The notes: generated by a model from the sequence alone, not told the origin. A stretch of DNA of 64,000 nucleotides from Streptococcus sanguinis (GCF_026781265.1 NZ_JAKUVC010000015.1:1-64000), one strand, 5' to 3'; counted from the stretch's first letter, positions 46,416 through 56,743 are shown. Made by a program: numbers and translations.

Positions 46416-47264
46416 TTACAGCTCCTGCCCCAGATGAGAGCTAGCCTTGCGGAAATTCAAGGGCGACTGACCACGCGCCTTCTTGAAAGCTTTTGAAAAG
46501 CTCTGTGTTCCGGCGAAGCCCGTCTTATTGGCAATCTCTTCCACCGAAAGCTGGCTGCTCGTCAGCAAATCAGCTGCCATATTGAGTCGCAAATCATTGC
46601 TGTACTCCTTAATCCCCTTGCCTACTTCATCCTTGAAAAGCCGAGATAGGTAGGAAGGGTGCAGCGCCAATTTCTGCGCCAACTCCTGCACAGATAGACT
46701 TTCTGGCAGATGGCTGCTCAGCAGTTCCAAGACCTGCTGGACATAAGGATTGACTCGACGGCTTTCCGTAATTAAGGATGTCTGCTTAAGACGCTGGGAC
46801 AAGAGCTCTAAGAAGCGATAAACTTGCCTTTGCAGAGCTAGTTCAGCTGTTATTCCGCTGCCTTCGTAAGCCAGACTTTCAAAGACCAAGGCCTTAAATT
46901 CCTGCAAAGAAGTCAGCTCAAAAGACCACTGGCCCGACTGTAAGCCCAGAGCCTGCAGATAAGGAGGCAAGAGGCGCCCACCCAGTCCCATCCAGACATA
47001 AGACCAAGGCTCTTCTCCATCAGCCTGATAAAAGACAGACTGACCCGGTGGCACCACAAAGCCCTGCCCTTCCTGCAAATCATAGCGCTGATTGCCCACG
47101 GAGTAAGTCCCCCATCCCTCCAGTACGATGTGGATGACATAGACATCTCGAACAGCCGGCCCAAAGCTATGATGGACTTCCGTTTTTGAATAACCACAGA
47201 AAGCAAAAAAGCAATCTTCTTGGCCAAACTGCATAGACTTAACCAAGGTCAGCGAATGCTCCAT
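46416..47264 (-). CDS. msmR: AraC family regulator, MsmR/RafR-like
   Basis: 282-residue AraC/XylS activator. The N-terminal cupin sugar-binding domain includes VRDVYVIHIVLEGWGTYSVGNQ (in parts), and the C-terminal double helix-turn-helix reads SVQELAQKLALHPSYLSRLFKDE and SVEEIANKTGFAGTQSFSKAFK. The start at 47264 follows AAGGAGGAG; the frame extends another 58 codons upstream but begins without an RBS. As the neighbour of aga it is the probable activator of raffinose/melibiose use; the name is by analogy with S. mutans. Confidence 0.82.
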   Translation of the reverse strand: MEHSLTLVKSMQFGQEDCFFAFCGYSKTEVHHSFGPAVRDVYVIHIVLEGWGTYSVGNQRYDLQEGQGFVVPPGQSVFYQADGEEPWSYVWMGLGGRLLPPYLQALGLQSGQWSFELTSLQEFKALVFESLAYEGSGITAELALQRQVYRFLELLSQRLKQTSLITESRRVNPYVQQVLELLSSHLPESLSVQELAQKLALHPSYLSRLFKDEVGKGIKEYSNDLRLNMAADLLTSSQLSVEEIANKTGFAGTQSFSKAFKKARGQSPLNFRKASSHLGQEL

Positions 47265-47361
47265 CAGCTCCTCCTTAGATTTGGATAATTTTTTTATCCT
47301 TATTATAAAACAAAAACCACTAAACAGCAACTGAATCTGATTAGTGGTTTCTTCATTCATC

Positions 47362-48240
47362 TTAAAAAGATTGGACGGATGGATTATGATTGAAGAGAGC
47401 ATGGGTAGCCTTATAGATATGGTAGGCTGTTGCAGCATTATTCATAGTGTAAAGGTGTATGCCCGCTACATCTTGGGTCACCAAGTCAACAATTTGATCC
47501 ACAGCATAAGCCAGACCAGCTGCTCTCAGGGACTCTGGGTCATGTTCGTACTTATCCAGAATAGCCCGGAATTTTCTTGGCAGCTTGATATTCTCACAGG
47601 TCTTGAGCAGGCGCAGAGCCTGATTGCGATTGAGAATCGGCATAATCCCAGCATGGATTGGCACTTCAATACCCGCTAAAATGCACTTGTCCTGAAAATC
47701 ATAAAAGCGCTCATTGTCAAAGAAGAGCTGGGTCACCAGACTAGAACAGCCTGCATCGACCTTTTTCTTGAGATTTTGAATATCCGAAATCTGATTAGGC
47801 GAATCCGGGTGGCCCTCTGGATAGCAGGCTCCGATGATGTCAAAATGCGGCGCTTCTGTCTTGATGTATTCGATCAAGTCAGTCGCATAGGTAAAATCAT
47901 CCTTAGGCGCCACATCTGGAAAAATATCCCCTCGCAAAGCCAAAATCTGATGGACGCCAACCCGATCCAAAGACTGCAAGATATTAGACACTATGTCCTT
48001 GGTCAGATAGACCGCAGGTAGGTGAGCAATCGTCGGAATCTTGAGGTCGTTGGCGATGAACTCCGTCAAACGAACCGTCGTCTCCTCAATGTCAAACTTA
48101 TTATTGCTGGCTGTCACACTGATAAAGTGAGGAGCCAGATCTTGCATCTCTCTCAACGCCTGAAAAATCTTATCATTGCCTACTGCCGGATTGGGAGGAA
48201 ATACTTCAAATGAGAGACTGGGTGTGTGACGACGAACCAT
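47362..48240 (-). CDS. metF: Methylenetetrahydrofolate reductase
   Basis: 292-residue flavoprotein reducing 5,10-methylene-THF to 5-methyl-THF, the methyl donor for MetE. Motifs SLSFEVFPPNPAVGN, ISVTASNN, GDIFPD, and YPEGHPDS are typical. The start at 48240 has RBS AAAGGAA at about 11 bases; an ATG seven codons earlier is inside that RBS. It follows metE by 138 bases that hold two hairpins and no terminator-like T-run, so they are probably cotranscribed. Confidence 0.94.
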   Translation of the reverse strand: MVRRHTPSLSFEVFPPNPAVGNDKIFQALREMQDLAPHFISVTASNNKFDIEETTVRLTEFIANDLKIPTIAHLPAVYLTKDIVSNILQSLDRVGVHQILALRGDIFPDVAPKDDFTYATDLIEYIKTEAPHFDIIGACYPEGHPDSPNQISDIQNLKKKVDAGCSSLVTQLFFDNERFYDFQDKCILAGIEVPIHAGIMPILNRNQALRLLKTCENIKLPRKFRAILDKYEHDPESLRAAGLAYAVDQIVDLVTQDVAGIHLYTMNNAATAYHIYKATHALFNHNPSVQSF

Positions 48241-48274
48241 ATAACAAAAAGTTCCTTTCAATGATGGTAGTGAT

Positions 48275-48379
48275 AGCTGAGGACAATCCTAGAAGAACAG
48301 CTTCTGCAGGATTGTCAGCTCTGCTTCATTTTTTGGGGGTATCCTCCATCAAGTTCAACTTTTGAGGTTCCAGGAGGAT
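48275..48379 (-). repeat. Two hairpins between metE and metF
   Basis: Stem 1 joins ATCCTCC (48341-48347) to GGAGGAT (48373-48379), overlapping the metE stop. Stem 2 joins AGCTGA..GACAATCCTAGAAG (48275-48295) to CTTCTGCAGGATTGTCAGCT (48301-48320), with only small bulges. Neither has a T-tail, so they may mark mRNA processing or stability rather than termination. Confidence 0.6.
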
Positions 48380-50631
48380 TATTTCAAATGTTGTCTAGCT
48401 GCTTTGGCTGCTTCTACTAAGCGCACCAAGCTAGCCTTAGTTTCTGGGATACCACGAGTTTTGAGACCACAGTCAGGATTGATCCAGACCTTGCTGCTTG
48501 GCACCTTAGCCAAGATAGCTTCAATCGTATGGTCGATTTCCCCTTCATTTGGCACGCGCGGTGAGTGGATATCGTAAACTCCAGGTCCTACTTCTGTCTG
48601 GAAGTTCTTAGCCTTGAGCTCATCCAGGATTTCCAAGTTAGAGCGACTAGCTTCAAAGGAAATCACGTCCGCATCCATGTTGTCAATAGCAGGGATGATA
48701 TCTGTAAATTCTGAGTAACACATGTGAGTGTGGATTTGTGTGTCTGGCGCTACTGTAGAGTGTACCAAGCGGAAGGCTGGAATTGCCCAGTCAAGGTAGT
48801 CTTCATACCAGTCGCTGCGACGGAGTGGCAATTTCTCACGAAGAGCAGCCTCGTCGATTTGGATAATCTTCACACCTGCAGCTTCAAGGTCAAGCACCTC
48901 GTCCTTGATAGCAAGAGCAATTTGAAGAGTAGAGTCCTTGATAGAGATGTCTTCACGTGGGAATGACCAGTTGAGGATGGTTACAGGTCCAGTCAGCATG
49001 CCCTTAACAGGTTTGTCTGTACGGCTTTGTGCATAGCTAGACCATTTCACAGTGATTGGGTTGAGACGAGTCACATCACCCCAGATGATTGGTGGTTTCA
49101 CCCCACGCATACCGTATGATTGTACCCAACCATTCTTAGAGAAGAGGTAACCTGACAGGTTTTGACCGAAGTACTCAACCATGTCATTACGCTCGAACTC
49201 ACCGTGCACCAGCACGTCAAAGCCGACTTCTTCTTGCCACTTGATCCATTCATCAATCTGCTCAGCCAAGAACTTGTCATAGTCTTCTGCTGACAGCTCA
49301 CCCTTGCGGAAGGCCAAACGTTTGGCACGGACTTCCTTGGTTTGAGGGAAGGAACCAATTGTCGTAGTTGGCAATGGTGGCAGATTGAGCGCCTTGTGCT
49401 GAATTTCCTCACGCTCTGCAAAGACCGGCAGGCGAGTGTAGTCTGCATCTGTCAAGCCAGCAATCCGAGCAGCCAGCTCTGCATTTTGCCCAACACGCTC
49501 TGCTGCAAAGAGAGCTTTGTTAGCAGCAAGTGCTTCTGCACCACCACCATTATGGATAGCATCCAAGTCACGGATTTCATCCAATTTTTCCACCGCAAAG
49601 GCAAAGTGGTTCAAGATTGCTGGTTCAAATTCTTCGTTAGCAGTCGTAAATGGCACATGGAGCAGCGAACATGAGCTTGTCAAGACGATGTTTTCAGCTG
49701 GGATTTGCTCAAGAACAGCCAAGCTCTTTTCATAGTTGTTGCGCCAGATGTTTTTACCATTGACGATACCCGCATAGAGTGTCTTATCAGCTGGGAAGCC
49801 ACCTTTAACAAGTTCAAGTGTTTTCTTACCTTCAACGAAGTCCAAACCAATCGCATCTACTGGCAACTCTACAAGGTCTGCATAGATGTCACGAACGTCA
49901 CCAAAATAGGTTTGAACCAAGACTTCCAAGCCTTTCTTGTCTGCCAAAAGCTTCTTATAAAGGTCCAAGAAGAGAGCTTTTTCTTCTGCTGACAGGTCTT
50001 TGACCAGACTTGGCTCATCCAGCTGGATACGCTCTGCACCTAGCTCTGCTAATTTTGCAAAGACTTCTTGATAAGCTGCAGCTAGGGCATCTACAAAGTC
50101 CGCTGCCGCCACACCGTCTTCAAAGTCAGATACTTGCAGGAGGGTGAATGGGCCAACCACAACTGGACGGGTTACCAAGCCCAACTCCTTAGCTTCTGCA
50201 AATTCATCAAAAATCTTATGCCCAGCCAGCTTGACTTGGGTTTCTTTTTCAAATTTAGGAACGATATAGTGGTAGTTGGTGTTGAACCATTTCTTCATCG
50301 GAAGGGCACGAACATCTCCTTTTTCACCCTGATAGCCACGAGCCAAGGCAAAATACCGCTCCAAGTCAGTCAAATCCAAGCCTTGCACAGATGACGGCAC
50401 CACATTAAAGAGAAAGGCCGCATCCAGCACATTGTCATAATGAGAAAAGTCATTGGACGGAAGCTCTGAAATTCCTTTTTCCTTAACAATATTCCAGTGC
50501 TTAGCGCGCAGCTCTTTGGCCGCAGCCAGAAGCTCTTCTGCTGAGATTTCATGTCTAAAGTATTTTTCAGTTGTAAATTTCAATTCGCGGAATTCGCCCA
50601 AACGTGGGAAACCAATGATAGTCGTTGACAT
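48379..50631 (-). CDS. metE: Cobalamin-independent methionine synthase
   Basis: 750-residue enzyme moving the methyl group from 5-methyl-THF-triglutamate to homocysteine. Two-barrel structure; the C-terminal zinc ligands are in [14 protein letters not shown] and [10 protein letters not shown]. The N-terminal [19 protein letters not shown] and the central [17 protein letters not shown] are diagnostic. First gene of metE-metF, under a MET-box. RBS GGAGG. Confidence 0.97.
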   Translation of the reverse strand: MSTTIIGFPRLGEFRELKFTTEKYFRHEISAEELLAAAKELRAKHWNIVKEKGISELPSNDFSHYDNVLDAAFLFNVVPSSVQGLDLTDLERYFALARGYQGEKGDVRALPMKKWFNTNYHYIVPKFEKETQVKLAGHKIFDEFAEAKELGLVTRPVVVGPFTLLQVSDFEDGVAAADFVDALAAAYQEVFAKLAELGAERIQLDEPSLVKDLSAEEKALFLDLYKKLLADKKGLEVLVQTYFGDVRDIYADLVELPVDAIGLDFVEGKKTLELVKGGFPADKTLYAGIVNGKNIWRNNYEKSLAVLEQIPAENIVLTSSCSLLHVPFTTANEEFEPAILNHFAFAVEKLDEIRDLDAIHNGGGAEALAANKALFAAERVGQNAELAARIAGLTDADYTRLPVFAEREEIQHKALNLPPLPTTTIGSFPQTKEVRAKRLAFRKGELSAEDYDKFLAEQIDEWIKWQEEVGFDVLVHGEFERNDMVEYFGQNLSGYLFSKNGWVQSYGMRGVKPPIIWGDVTRLNPITVKWSSYAQSRTDKPVKGMLTGPVTILNWSFPREDISIKDSTLQIALAIKDEVLDLEAAGVKIIQIDEAALREKLPLRRSDWYEDYLDWAIPAFRLVHSTVAPDTQIHTHMCYSEFTDIIPAIDNMDADVISFEASRSNLEILDELKAKNFQTEVGPGVYDIHSPRVPNEGEIDHTIEAILAKVPSSKVWINPDCGLKTRGIPETKASLVRLVEAAKAARQHLK

Positions 50632-50711
50632 AAACGTCCTCCAAAATTTTTCTTGATTTTATCTTATCAGAAAATCCCCCCTCTGTATAATTGGAATTTC
50701 CCAGAGTTTGA

Positions 50712-50728
50712 TATAGCCTAAAACTATA
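50712..50728 (-). promoter_or_regulatory. MET-box (MtaR site) upstream of metE
   Basis: TATAGCCTAAAACTATA matches the streptococcal MET-box TATAGTTTNAAACTATA at 14 of 16 fixed positions. It lies 81 bases before the metE start and about 25 bases upstream of a TATACA -10 candidate (about 50683-50688), a good position for an activator of the LysR type such as MtaR. A weaker half-match (TATAGGTAGAAATTATG, 50795-50811) lies further upstream. Confidence 0.7.
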
Positions 50729-50832
50729 ACCAACCTCATCAACCAATCCAAAATCCCTATTTTAACAACACTATTGACTGAAATTATTGTTTGCTATAGG
50801 TAGAAATTATGACCTTGGAACTTGGAAAAAGA

Positions 50833-50866
50833 AAAACCAGCGATTTTTATTCTCGCTGGTTTCTTT
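50833..50866 (-). terminator. Terminator of the AI-2E permease gene
   Basis: Stem AAACCAGCGA / TCGCTGGTTT with a nine-base loop. On the minus strand the tail is TTTTTC; on the plus strand TTCTTTT. It abuts the stop codon at 50867. Confidence 0.8.
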
Positions 50867-51961
50867 TCATTCTTTTACTAGTGCTTTTTTCTCCTCCTTC
50901 TCCACAACAAACTCTCTAACCAAGCGGTAGATAACTGCGAATATAGGGGTGAAAAAGATCATACCAACCAGGCCGAAGAGATTGCCTCCAATCAGGGCTG
51001 CGGCTAGGGTAAAGAGTGTTGGAAGACCGACGGACTGGCCGACCACACGCGGATAGATAACATTGCCCTCAATCAGCTGTACTAGCTGAAAGACTGCGAT
51101 TGAAAGAAGGGCTTTCCAAGGGCTGTCGGTGAAGATAAAGATAGCACCTAGAGCACAAGCTGAGAAAGGCCCGATGTAGGGAATGAAAGAGAGCACTCCG
51201 GCCAAAACCCCTGTCAAGGCGGCATAAGGCAGACCTGTCAGAGAGTAGGCGATAAAGACTAAAATCCCAACAATGACGGCCTCTATCATCTGCCCCATCA
51301 GAAACTTATCATAGGTCTCAACAATGACAGAACCGACATAGGATAGGCGTTTGACAGCCTTCTCAGGAAGCAAAACCTGCAAGAGACGGCTAGTGATTGT
51401 CTGCAAATGCTCCTTGCTGCTCAAGAAGGCAAACATGAGAAAAATAGACATGATGACAGAAAAGAAATTGCCAAAAATAGCTGAGATATTACCTGTCAGA
51501 CTGCCCAGAAGAGAGATGGCTCGGTTGACAATGTCGCTGTTTTGCAGTTGCTTGGTCAAATCTTTCAGTTGGCTAGAGGAAAGCAAACCAGACTGCTGCA
51601 GCCACTTGGCTACCTGAGGCGCTACCTTGCCGATTGTCGCGCTTAGCTGATTGACCGCTGTGGTCAAAGTCGGCACTACGATGGAGACAATCCCCGTCAT
51701 AATGAGAGCTAAAATCAGTACCTCCAAGGCCAAGGCTAAGCCGCGCTGGAGCTTCTGCGGTACGCGGCATCTGTCCAAGAAGTCTTCCAACTTTTTCATG
51801 GGCACATTAAAGATAAAGGCTAGGACTCCACCCAATATAATGGGTGAAAAAACCGAAGTTAGACTCTGCAGGCCAGACCAGATGTTCCCAATATAGAGAA
51901 CCAGAGCCATAGCGAGCGTCGCAAAGACGATTAGTTTATAGGATTCATTTATTTTTTTCAT
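50867..51961 (-). CDS. AI-2E/PerM family permease
   Basis: 364-residue membrane protein with about eight helices, with the family segments LMGQMIEAVIVGILVFIAYSLTGLPYAALTGVLAGVLSFIPYIGPF (in parts) and QLIEGNVIYPRVVGQSVGLP near the C-terminus. Members include the E. coli AI-2 exporter TqsA and Na/H antiporters; no substrate can be inferred here. Monocistronic or with the small membrane gene upstream (78-base gap). Confidence 0.85.
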   Translation of the reverse strand: MKKINESYKLIVFATLAMALVLYIGNIWSGLQSLTSVFSPIILGGVLAFIFNVPMKKLEDFLDRCRVPQKLQRGLALALEVLILALIMTGIVSIVVPTLTTAVNQLSATIGKVAPQVAKWLQQSGLLSSSQLKDLTKQLQNSDIVNRAISLLGSLTGNISAIFGNFFSVIMSIFLMFAFLSSKEHLQTITSRLLQVLLPEKAVKRLSYVGSVIVETYDKFLMGQMIEAVIVGILVFIAYSLTGLPYAALTGVLAGVLSFIPYIGPFSACALGAIFIFTDSPWKALLSIAVFQLVQLIEGNVIYPRVVGQSVGLPTLFTLAAALIGGNLFGLVGMIFFTPIFAVIYRLVREFVVEKEEKKALVKE

Positions 51962-52039
51962 AAGGCTTCCTTTTAAGTTTTTGTCATTCCCTTATTTTAT
52001 CATAATTTTCGAGGGCTTTCGAGCAGGAGGAAGCATGGG

Positions 52040-52411
52040 TTAGTCCGCTTTGTCATCGCTCTTGAATTTGGGTACATCTTGAAGATAAAAAATCCCCGAT
52101 ATGATAGCTAGAACGCCGGCCAAGTTCCCCAAAAATGGAATGATTCCTGCAAGAAAGGCGAAAAAGAGAAGCTTATGGCTCATCTTATTGACTCTTGGCT
52201 CTTCACTATAATGAGCCATTCCAGCTAGGGAAAGACAAAGAAACAGCAAGCTGATCAGTATGATCAGGACGCCCCAGTCAGACTTTTCGACCATCTTGGG
52301 AACTAAAGCAACTATTTCCCAGTGCCATCTCTGAGAAGAAGCGTAAAGGATGATGAGGCCTCCTAAAATTCCAGTAATTCCATTTACCAATAACAATTTC
52401 TTTGACTTCAT
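52040..52411 (-). CDS. Small four-helix membrane protein of unknown function
   Basis: 123-residue protein with four predicted membrane helices (LLVNGITGILGGLIILYAS, GVLIILISLLFLCLSLAGMA, LLFFAFLAGIIPFLGNLAGV, and a short fourth) and an acidic tail (KFKSDDKAD). The arrangement recalls DUF4064-like proteins but I do not recognise it with certainty. RBS not strong. It precedes the AI-2E permease on the same strand. Confidence 0.6.
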   Translation of the reverse strand: MKSKKLLLVNGITGILGGLIILYASSQRWHWEIVALVPKMVEKSDWGVLIILISLLFLCLSLAGMAHYSEEPRVNKMSHKLLFFAFLAGIIPFLGNLAGVLAIISGIFYLQDVPKFKSDDKAD

Positions 52412-52543
52412 AGCAATCTCATTCTTTCTTTTTTAAACATAGTATACCTAGCCACTTTCTAATCTGTCAACCTTTATAAAAGAATGACTGTTTCATCCGA
52501 TAAATCCGTTTTCATTCAAATTATCTTATGATAAAATAGCTTT

Positions 52544-54274
52544 ATGCACAAGAAAACGATTATTGATTTTAAGCAGTTGGGCCAACGCCTGATTTTTACG
52601 AATCCCATCAAGGAGCTAAAGACTCGCCGTCTTGACCAAGTGGAGGAACTTTTGACAGAGATTGAGGGCTGGCAGGAGAAAGGATACTATGCTGTCGGCT
52701 ATGTCAGCTATGAAGCAGCGCCAGCCTTCGAGGAAAAATTCCAAGTTCATTCGGCTCCGCTCCAGAAGGAATATCTCCTCTACTTTACTATCCACGATAA
52801 GGCCGAGCAGGCTTCCATTCCCTTGACCTATGAGGAAGTGGAAATGCCAGTGGCTTGGCAGGGACTGACTTCTGAGCAAGAGTACCAGAAGGCTATCGAG
52901 ACTATTCATCATCATATCCGCCAGGGCGATACCTATCAGGTCAACTACACGGTACAGCTTTGCGCGGAGCTCAATCCTGAGGACAGCTTGGCTATTTACA
53001 ACAGGCTAGTCGTTGAGCAAAATGCTGCCTACAATGCCTATGTGGAGCATGATGAGACCGCCATCTTGTCCATCAGTCCTGAGCTCTTTTTCGAGGAGCA
53101 CCGAGGTGAGCTGACCACTCGTCCTATGAAAGGAACTACCAATCGGGGACTGACCTTAGAGCAGGATAGAGAGCAGGCTGCATGGCTGGCCCAGGATGCC
53201 AAAAACCGAGCAGAAAATATGATGATTGTCGATTTGCTCCGCAATGACATGAATCGCATTTCTCAGACAGGCAGCGAGCGGGTTGAGCATCTCTGCAGCG
53301 TCGAGCAATACTCTACAGTCTGGCAGATGACCTCTACTATCAAAAGCAATCTGCATGAGGGAATTGGGCTGGCAGAGCTTTTCAAGGCGCTCTTTCCTTG
53401 CGGGTCCATCACAGGCGCTCCTAAGATTTCGACCATGGCGATCATCAAGGCGACAGAAAAAGCTGCTCGCGGGGTCTACTGCGGTACAGTCGGCATCTGC
53501 CTGCCAGATCAGAGACGGATTTTTAACGTTGCCATTCGCACCATCCAGCTAGAGGGAAGAAAAGCTATCTACGGCGTTGGCGGCGGCATCACTTGGGACA
53601 GCACGTGGAAATCCGAATACATCGAAACCCAGCAAAAATCTGCCGTCCTCTATCGGAAAAATCCGCGATTCGACCTGATTTCTACAGGAAAAGTGACAGA
53701 TGGAAAGCTGACCTTGCAAGACCAACACCTGCAAAGACTGACAGAAGCAGCCAGCTACTTCGCCTATCCTTTTGACCAAGACAAACTGAAGCAAGAGCTA
53801 GAAGAAACCTGCGTTCAGCTGGATAAAGGGCAGGATTACAGGCTGCGTATAGCTCTTAAAAAAGACGGCAGTATTGGGCTAGAAACGGCTCCTCTGCTGC
53901 CGCTGACAAAGGCTTTCAGAAAGGCAAAATTGGTCGAGCAGACAGCCAATCTAGCCCAGCCTTTCACCTATTTCAAAACCAGCCATCGGCCACATCTGAC
54001 CTTGGAGCAGCAAGAACAGATTTATTACAATTCCCAAGGCCAGCTGCTGGAAACTTCTATTGGCAATCTGCTGCTGGAGCTTGACGGCAAGCTCTACACA
54101 CCTCCAGCAGAACTGGGCCTGCTCAAGGGCATCTACCGTCAGCAACTACTGGATAATGGACAGGCTACTGAGAAAGTTTTAACTCTGGCTGATCTGGATC
54201 ATGCTGAGAAAATCTACGCCTGCAATGCAGTCAGGGGATTGTACGAGCTGGAGATTGATAAAGGAGAGCTCTGA
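52544..54274 (+). CDS. pabB: Aminodeoxychorismate synthase I - aminodeoxychorismate lyase fusion (PabBC)
   Basis: 576-residue bifunctional enzyme for 4-aminobenzoate, a folate precursor. Residues about 1-370 are the chorismate-binding PabB domain with QGDTYQVNYTVQL, RPMKGTTNRG, ENMMIVDLLRNDMNRI, and PCGSITGAPKISTM. Residues about 375-576 are a PLP-dependent lyase domain (PabC) starting near FDLISTGKVTDGKL. Such fusions are common in streptococci. The glutaminase PabA is not beside it. 1 base separates it from the hydrolase gene. Confidence 0.92.
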   Translation: MHKKTIIDFKQLGQRLIFTNPIKELKTRRLDQVEELLTEIEGWQEKGYYAVGYVSYEAAPAFEEKFQVHSAPLQKEYLLYFTIHDKAEQASIPLTYEEVEMPVAWQGLTSEQEYQKAIETIHHHIRQGDTYQVNYTVQLCAELNPEDSLAIYNRLVVEQNAAYNAYVEHDETAILSISPELFFEEHRGELTTRPMKGTTNRGLTLEQDREQAAWLAQDAKNRAENMMIVDLLRNDMNRISQTGSERVEHLCSVEQYSTVWQMTSTIKSNLHEGIGLAELFKALFPCGSITGAPKISTMAIIKATEKAARGVYCGTVGICLPDQRRIFNVAIRTIQLEGRKAIYGVGGGITWDSTWKSEYIETQQKSAVLYRKNPRFDLISTGKVTDGKLTLQDQHLQRLTEAASYFAYPFDQDKLKQELEETCVQLDKGQDYRLRIALKKDGSIGLETAPLLPLTKAFRKAKLVEQTANLAQPFTYFKTSHRPHLTLEQQEQIYYNSQGQLLETSIGNLLLELDGKLYTPPAELGLLKGIYRQQLLDNGQATEKVLTLADLDHAEKIYACNAVRGLYELEIDKGEL

Positions 54275-54275
54275 C

Positions 54276-54889
54276 ATGAAAGTTATCTTTCTGCACGGAC
54301 TAGGACAAGATGAGCATTCTTGGAAGGAAGTTCAAGAAGCTCTAGCTGATGTCCCGACGGAGTCGCTGGCTCTTTTTCCGAAGGGCAATGAAAACTACCA
54401 AGAAATTAGACAAGAAACCCTCCAGCACCTTCAGGCCGAGAAACAGCCTTTTATCTTAGTCGGTTTGTCACTCGGTGGCTTGCTGGCACTGGACCTGGCT
54501 GACCAAGCTCTTCCTCATCTGAAGGGTTTGATTTTATCCGGGACTCAATACAATTTAGCAGATAATTTTCTCTACAGACTGCAGATTCTCGTCTTTAAAC
54601 TGATGCCCAAAAGCGTCTTCTCCAAGCAAGGAGCCGATAAGGAACAGATGCTGCAGATTTTGACCGAGCTGCGTAAGGTAAATCTTACTGATAAGATAAA
54701 GAAAATCAAGCTCCCCAGCCTGCTTGTTTGCGGCAGCAAAGCCAGCCCAATCTAACAGCTTCCTATGAACTTAACAAGCTACTGAACGGTTCTCAGCTTT
54801 GCATTATAGAAAAGGGCGGCCATACTCTGAATAGCCAAGCGCCAGAAACATTTGCTCAAATAATTGAGAAATTCCTACATGAATTCTGA
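54276..54889 (+). pseudogene. Alpha/beta hydrolase, frameshifted near the C-terminus
   Basis: 204-codon alpha/beta hydrolase. N-terminal MKVIFLHGLGQDEHSWKEV and nucleophile elbow VGLSLGGLLAL (GxSxG) are intact. The frame breaks near 54741 at AAAGCCAGCCC: one extra A would give SKAKPNLTASYELN and continue to IIEKGGHTLNSQAPETF, which carries the catalytic His, ending at the TGA 54887-54889. As read, the protein stops 43 residues early and lacks the His. It may be a one-base read error. Tightly linked to pabB. Confidence 0.8.
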
Positions 54890-55023
54890 CTCTTTTATAA
54901 GGTTCAATCAAAAACTTTAGAAATATTTGAGAAATTCTTTATAAATATTTGAAGGTTTGGCGATATACTAATTAATAGGAAGAGGAGTTTTCTCTCCTAA
55001 GATCATGAAAAGGAGAATTGATC

Positions 55024-55932
55024 ATGGAAAATGTTTTGGTTTTACAGCAAGTCAGCAAAAAATTCGGCCGGCAGTACGCTCTGACCGATGTGAGTCTGAC
55101 GATAAAAAAAGGAGATATTTACGGTTTAATTGGCAAGAACGGGGCCGGAAAGACCACTCTGATCAAGGTCATCACCCAGCTCTTGGAAGCGAGTAGTGGC
55201 AATGTCTCCCTCTTTGGCTCTCAGAACTATCAAGAATGGACGCAGAGCCTCAAACGGGTCGGATCGGTCATCGAAACACCGGTCGCTCACAACCACCTGA
55301 CAGCCTATGAAAATCTCAGCTACTACTGTAAGCTCCGCCATATTCCCCATGCAGATAAGGTCATCCGTGAAACCTTGGAATACGTAGACTTGACAGATAC
55401 CGGCAAGAAGAAATTCCGCGACTTCTCACTCGGGATGAAACAGCGGCTGGGTCTAGCTATCGCGCTTCTTACCAGACCTGACCTGATGATACTGGACGAG
55501 CCTATCAATGGCCTGGATCCAGTCGGCATCAAGGAATTCCGCCAGCTGGTACAGCGGCTAAACGAAGAGTTGGGCATGACCTTTATCATCTCCAGCCATA
55601 TTCTGTCTGAACTCTACCTAGTGGGGACCCGGTTCGGCATTATCGAGGAAGGACGGCTGATTCGCGAGATTTCAAAAGAGGAGTTTGAAGAACAGAGCGA
55701 AGACTATATCGTGCTTAAAACATCGCAGTTGGAAGAAGCCAGCCGGCTGATTCACGACCAGCTCATGCATCGTATCAAGGTGGTCAATGCTTCTGACGAG
55801 ATTCATATCTTTACCCATTCGCATGAGATTAGCAAGATTGTCAAGGAACTTGCGACTGCAGATATACCAGTGCAGGAGATTTACTATGCACGACAAAACC
55901 TAGAAAACTTCTTTACAGACTTGGTCAAATGA
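55024..55932 (+). CDS. ABC transporter ATP-binding protein, bacitracin/lantibiotic-resistance type
   Basis: 302-residue ABC ATPase: Walker A GKNGAGKTTLIK, Q-loop ETPVAHNHLT, signature FSLGMKQRLGLAIALL, Walker B LMILDEPINGLDP, H-loop IISSHIL. The layout resembles BcrA-type proteins used in immunity to peptide antibiotics, but the substrate is unknown. The start at 55024 has RBS AAGGAG at seven bases. The permease gene(s) that should partner it are damaged, so the system may be non-functional. Confidence 0.88.
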   Translation: MENVLVLQQVSKKFGRQYALTDVSLTIKKGDIYGLIGKNGAGKTTLIKVITQLLEASSGNVSLFGSQNYQEWTQSLKRVGSVIETPVAHNHLTAYENLSYYCKLRHIPHADKVIRETLEYVDLTDTGKKKFRDFSLGMKQRLGLAIALLTRPDLMILDEPINGLDPVGIKEFRQLVQRLNEELGMTFIISSHILSELYLVGTRFGIIEEGRLIREISKEEFEEQSEDYIVLKTSQLEEASRLIHDQLMHRIKVVNASDEIHIFTHSHEISKIVKELATADIPVQEIYYARQNLENFFTDLVK

Positions 55933-55948
55933 CAAAGGGAGGCTTATC

Positions 55949-56706
55949 ATGATGGATTTCATTCGAGCTGATTTATACCGGCTCATGCGTTCAAAAGGCT
56001 TTTGGATTACTGAATTTTTATTAGTCTGTGTGATTTTCTCAGCAACCTTTTTCCATGCAAATATTCATTTTGGAGCAAATATCTCCAAAAATGAGGCTGC
56101 TACTCAAGCTCTAGGAAATCTAACCGGCCTTCAAGCTCTGGACTATTTTGCAGGCAATACAGACAGTCTGCTCTTTTTCACCATCATTGGTATCGGTATG
56201 GTCCTTGGAGTGGACCTATCTCGGAAACTTTATAAAAACTGTCTGAGCTATGGCATCTCTAAGCTCAGCTATTATTTTTCTAAATTCTTTGTCTGTGTTA
56301 GCATCGCAGCCTTTCACTTCCTGATGATTTTATCTATCTCCTTTGTGACCGCTAGTCTGTCCAACGGAATTGGAAGTGCCCCCAGCTCTTTTTTGCCTCA
56401 GCTGGGAGCTGCTCTCTTCGTCCAATTTCTTAGCACGATTATGTGGATTGCCATCATTTCTTTTGTACTCTATGCCAGCCACTCCATGTATCTAGCTTTC
56501 TGACCTATTTCCTTGGCGGTACCTTACTGACTATTCCCCTCATCTTTTACCCGGACAATGAATGGCTGATCTATCTGACTCTGCGATTTAACACAAATAT
56601 GGCAGTAGATAGCGGGGCTGTTATCAAGGCTATCCTGACACTGCTAACGGTCACCCTGCTCTTTCTAGGTGGCGGGCTGATGGTTTTCAAAAAGAAAGAT
56701 TTATAA
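55949..56706 (+). pseudogene. ABC transporter permease, frameshifted
   Basis: 252-codon ABC-2-like permease with about six helices. It begins DFIRADLYRLMRSKGFWITEF, and its frame shifts at about 56501: CTAGCTTTCTGACC reads as a stop, while TTTCCTGACC (one more C) would continue as YLAFLTYFLGGTLLTIPLIF to the KKKDL end. Follows the ATPase by 16 bases, RBS AGGGAGG. One-base loss in a two-base C run; a read error cannot be excluded. Confidence 0.82.
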
Positions 56707-56743
56707 AAAGCAGGAACAATCTTAAACATTCAGAGGAGATTTC

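Noticed and set aside
48275-48320. Intrinsic terminator between metE and metF
   Set aside because: Strong stem but no T-run follows on the minus strand.
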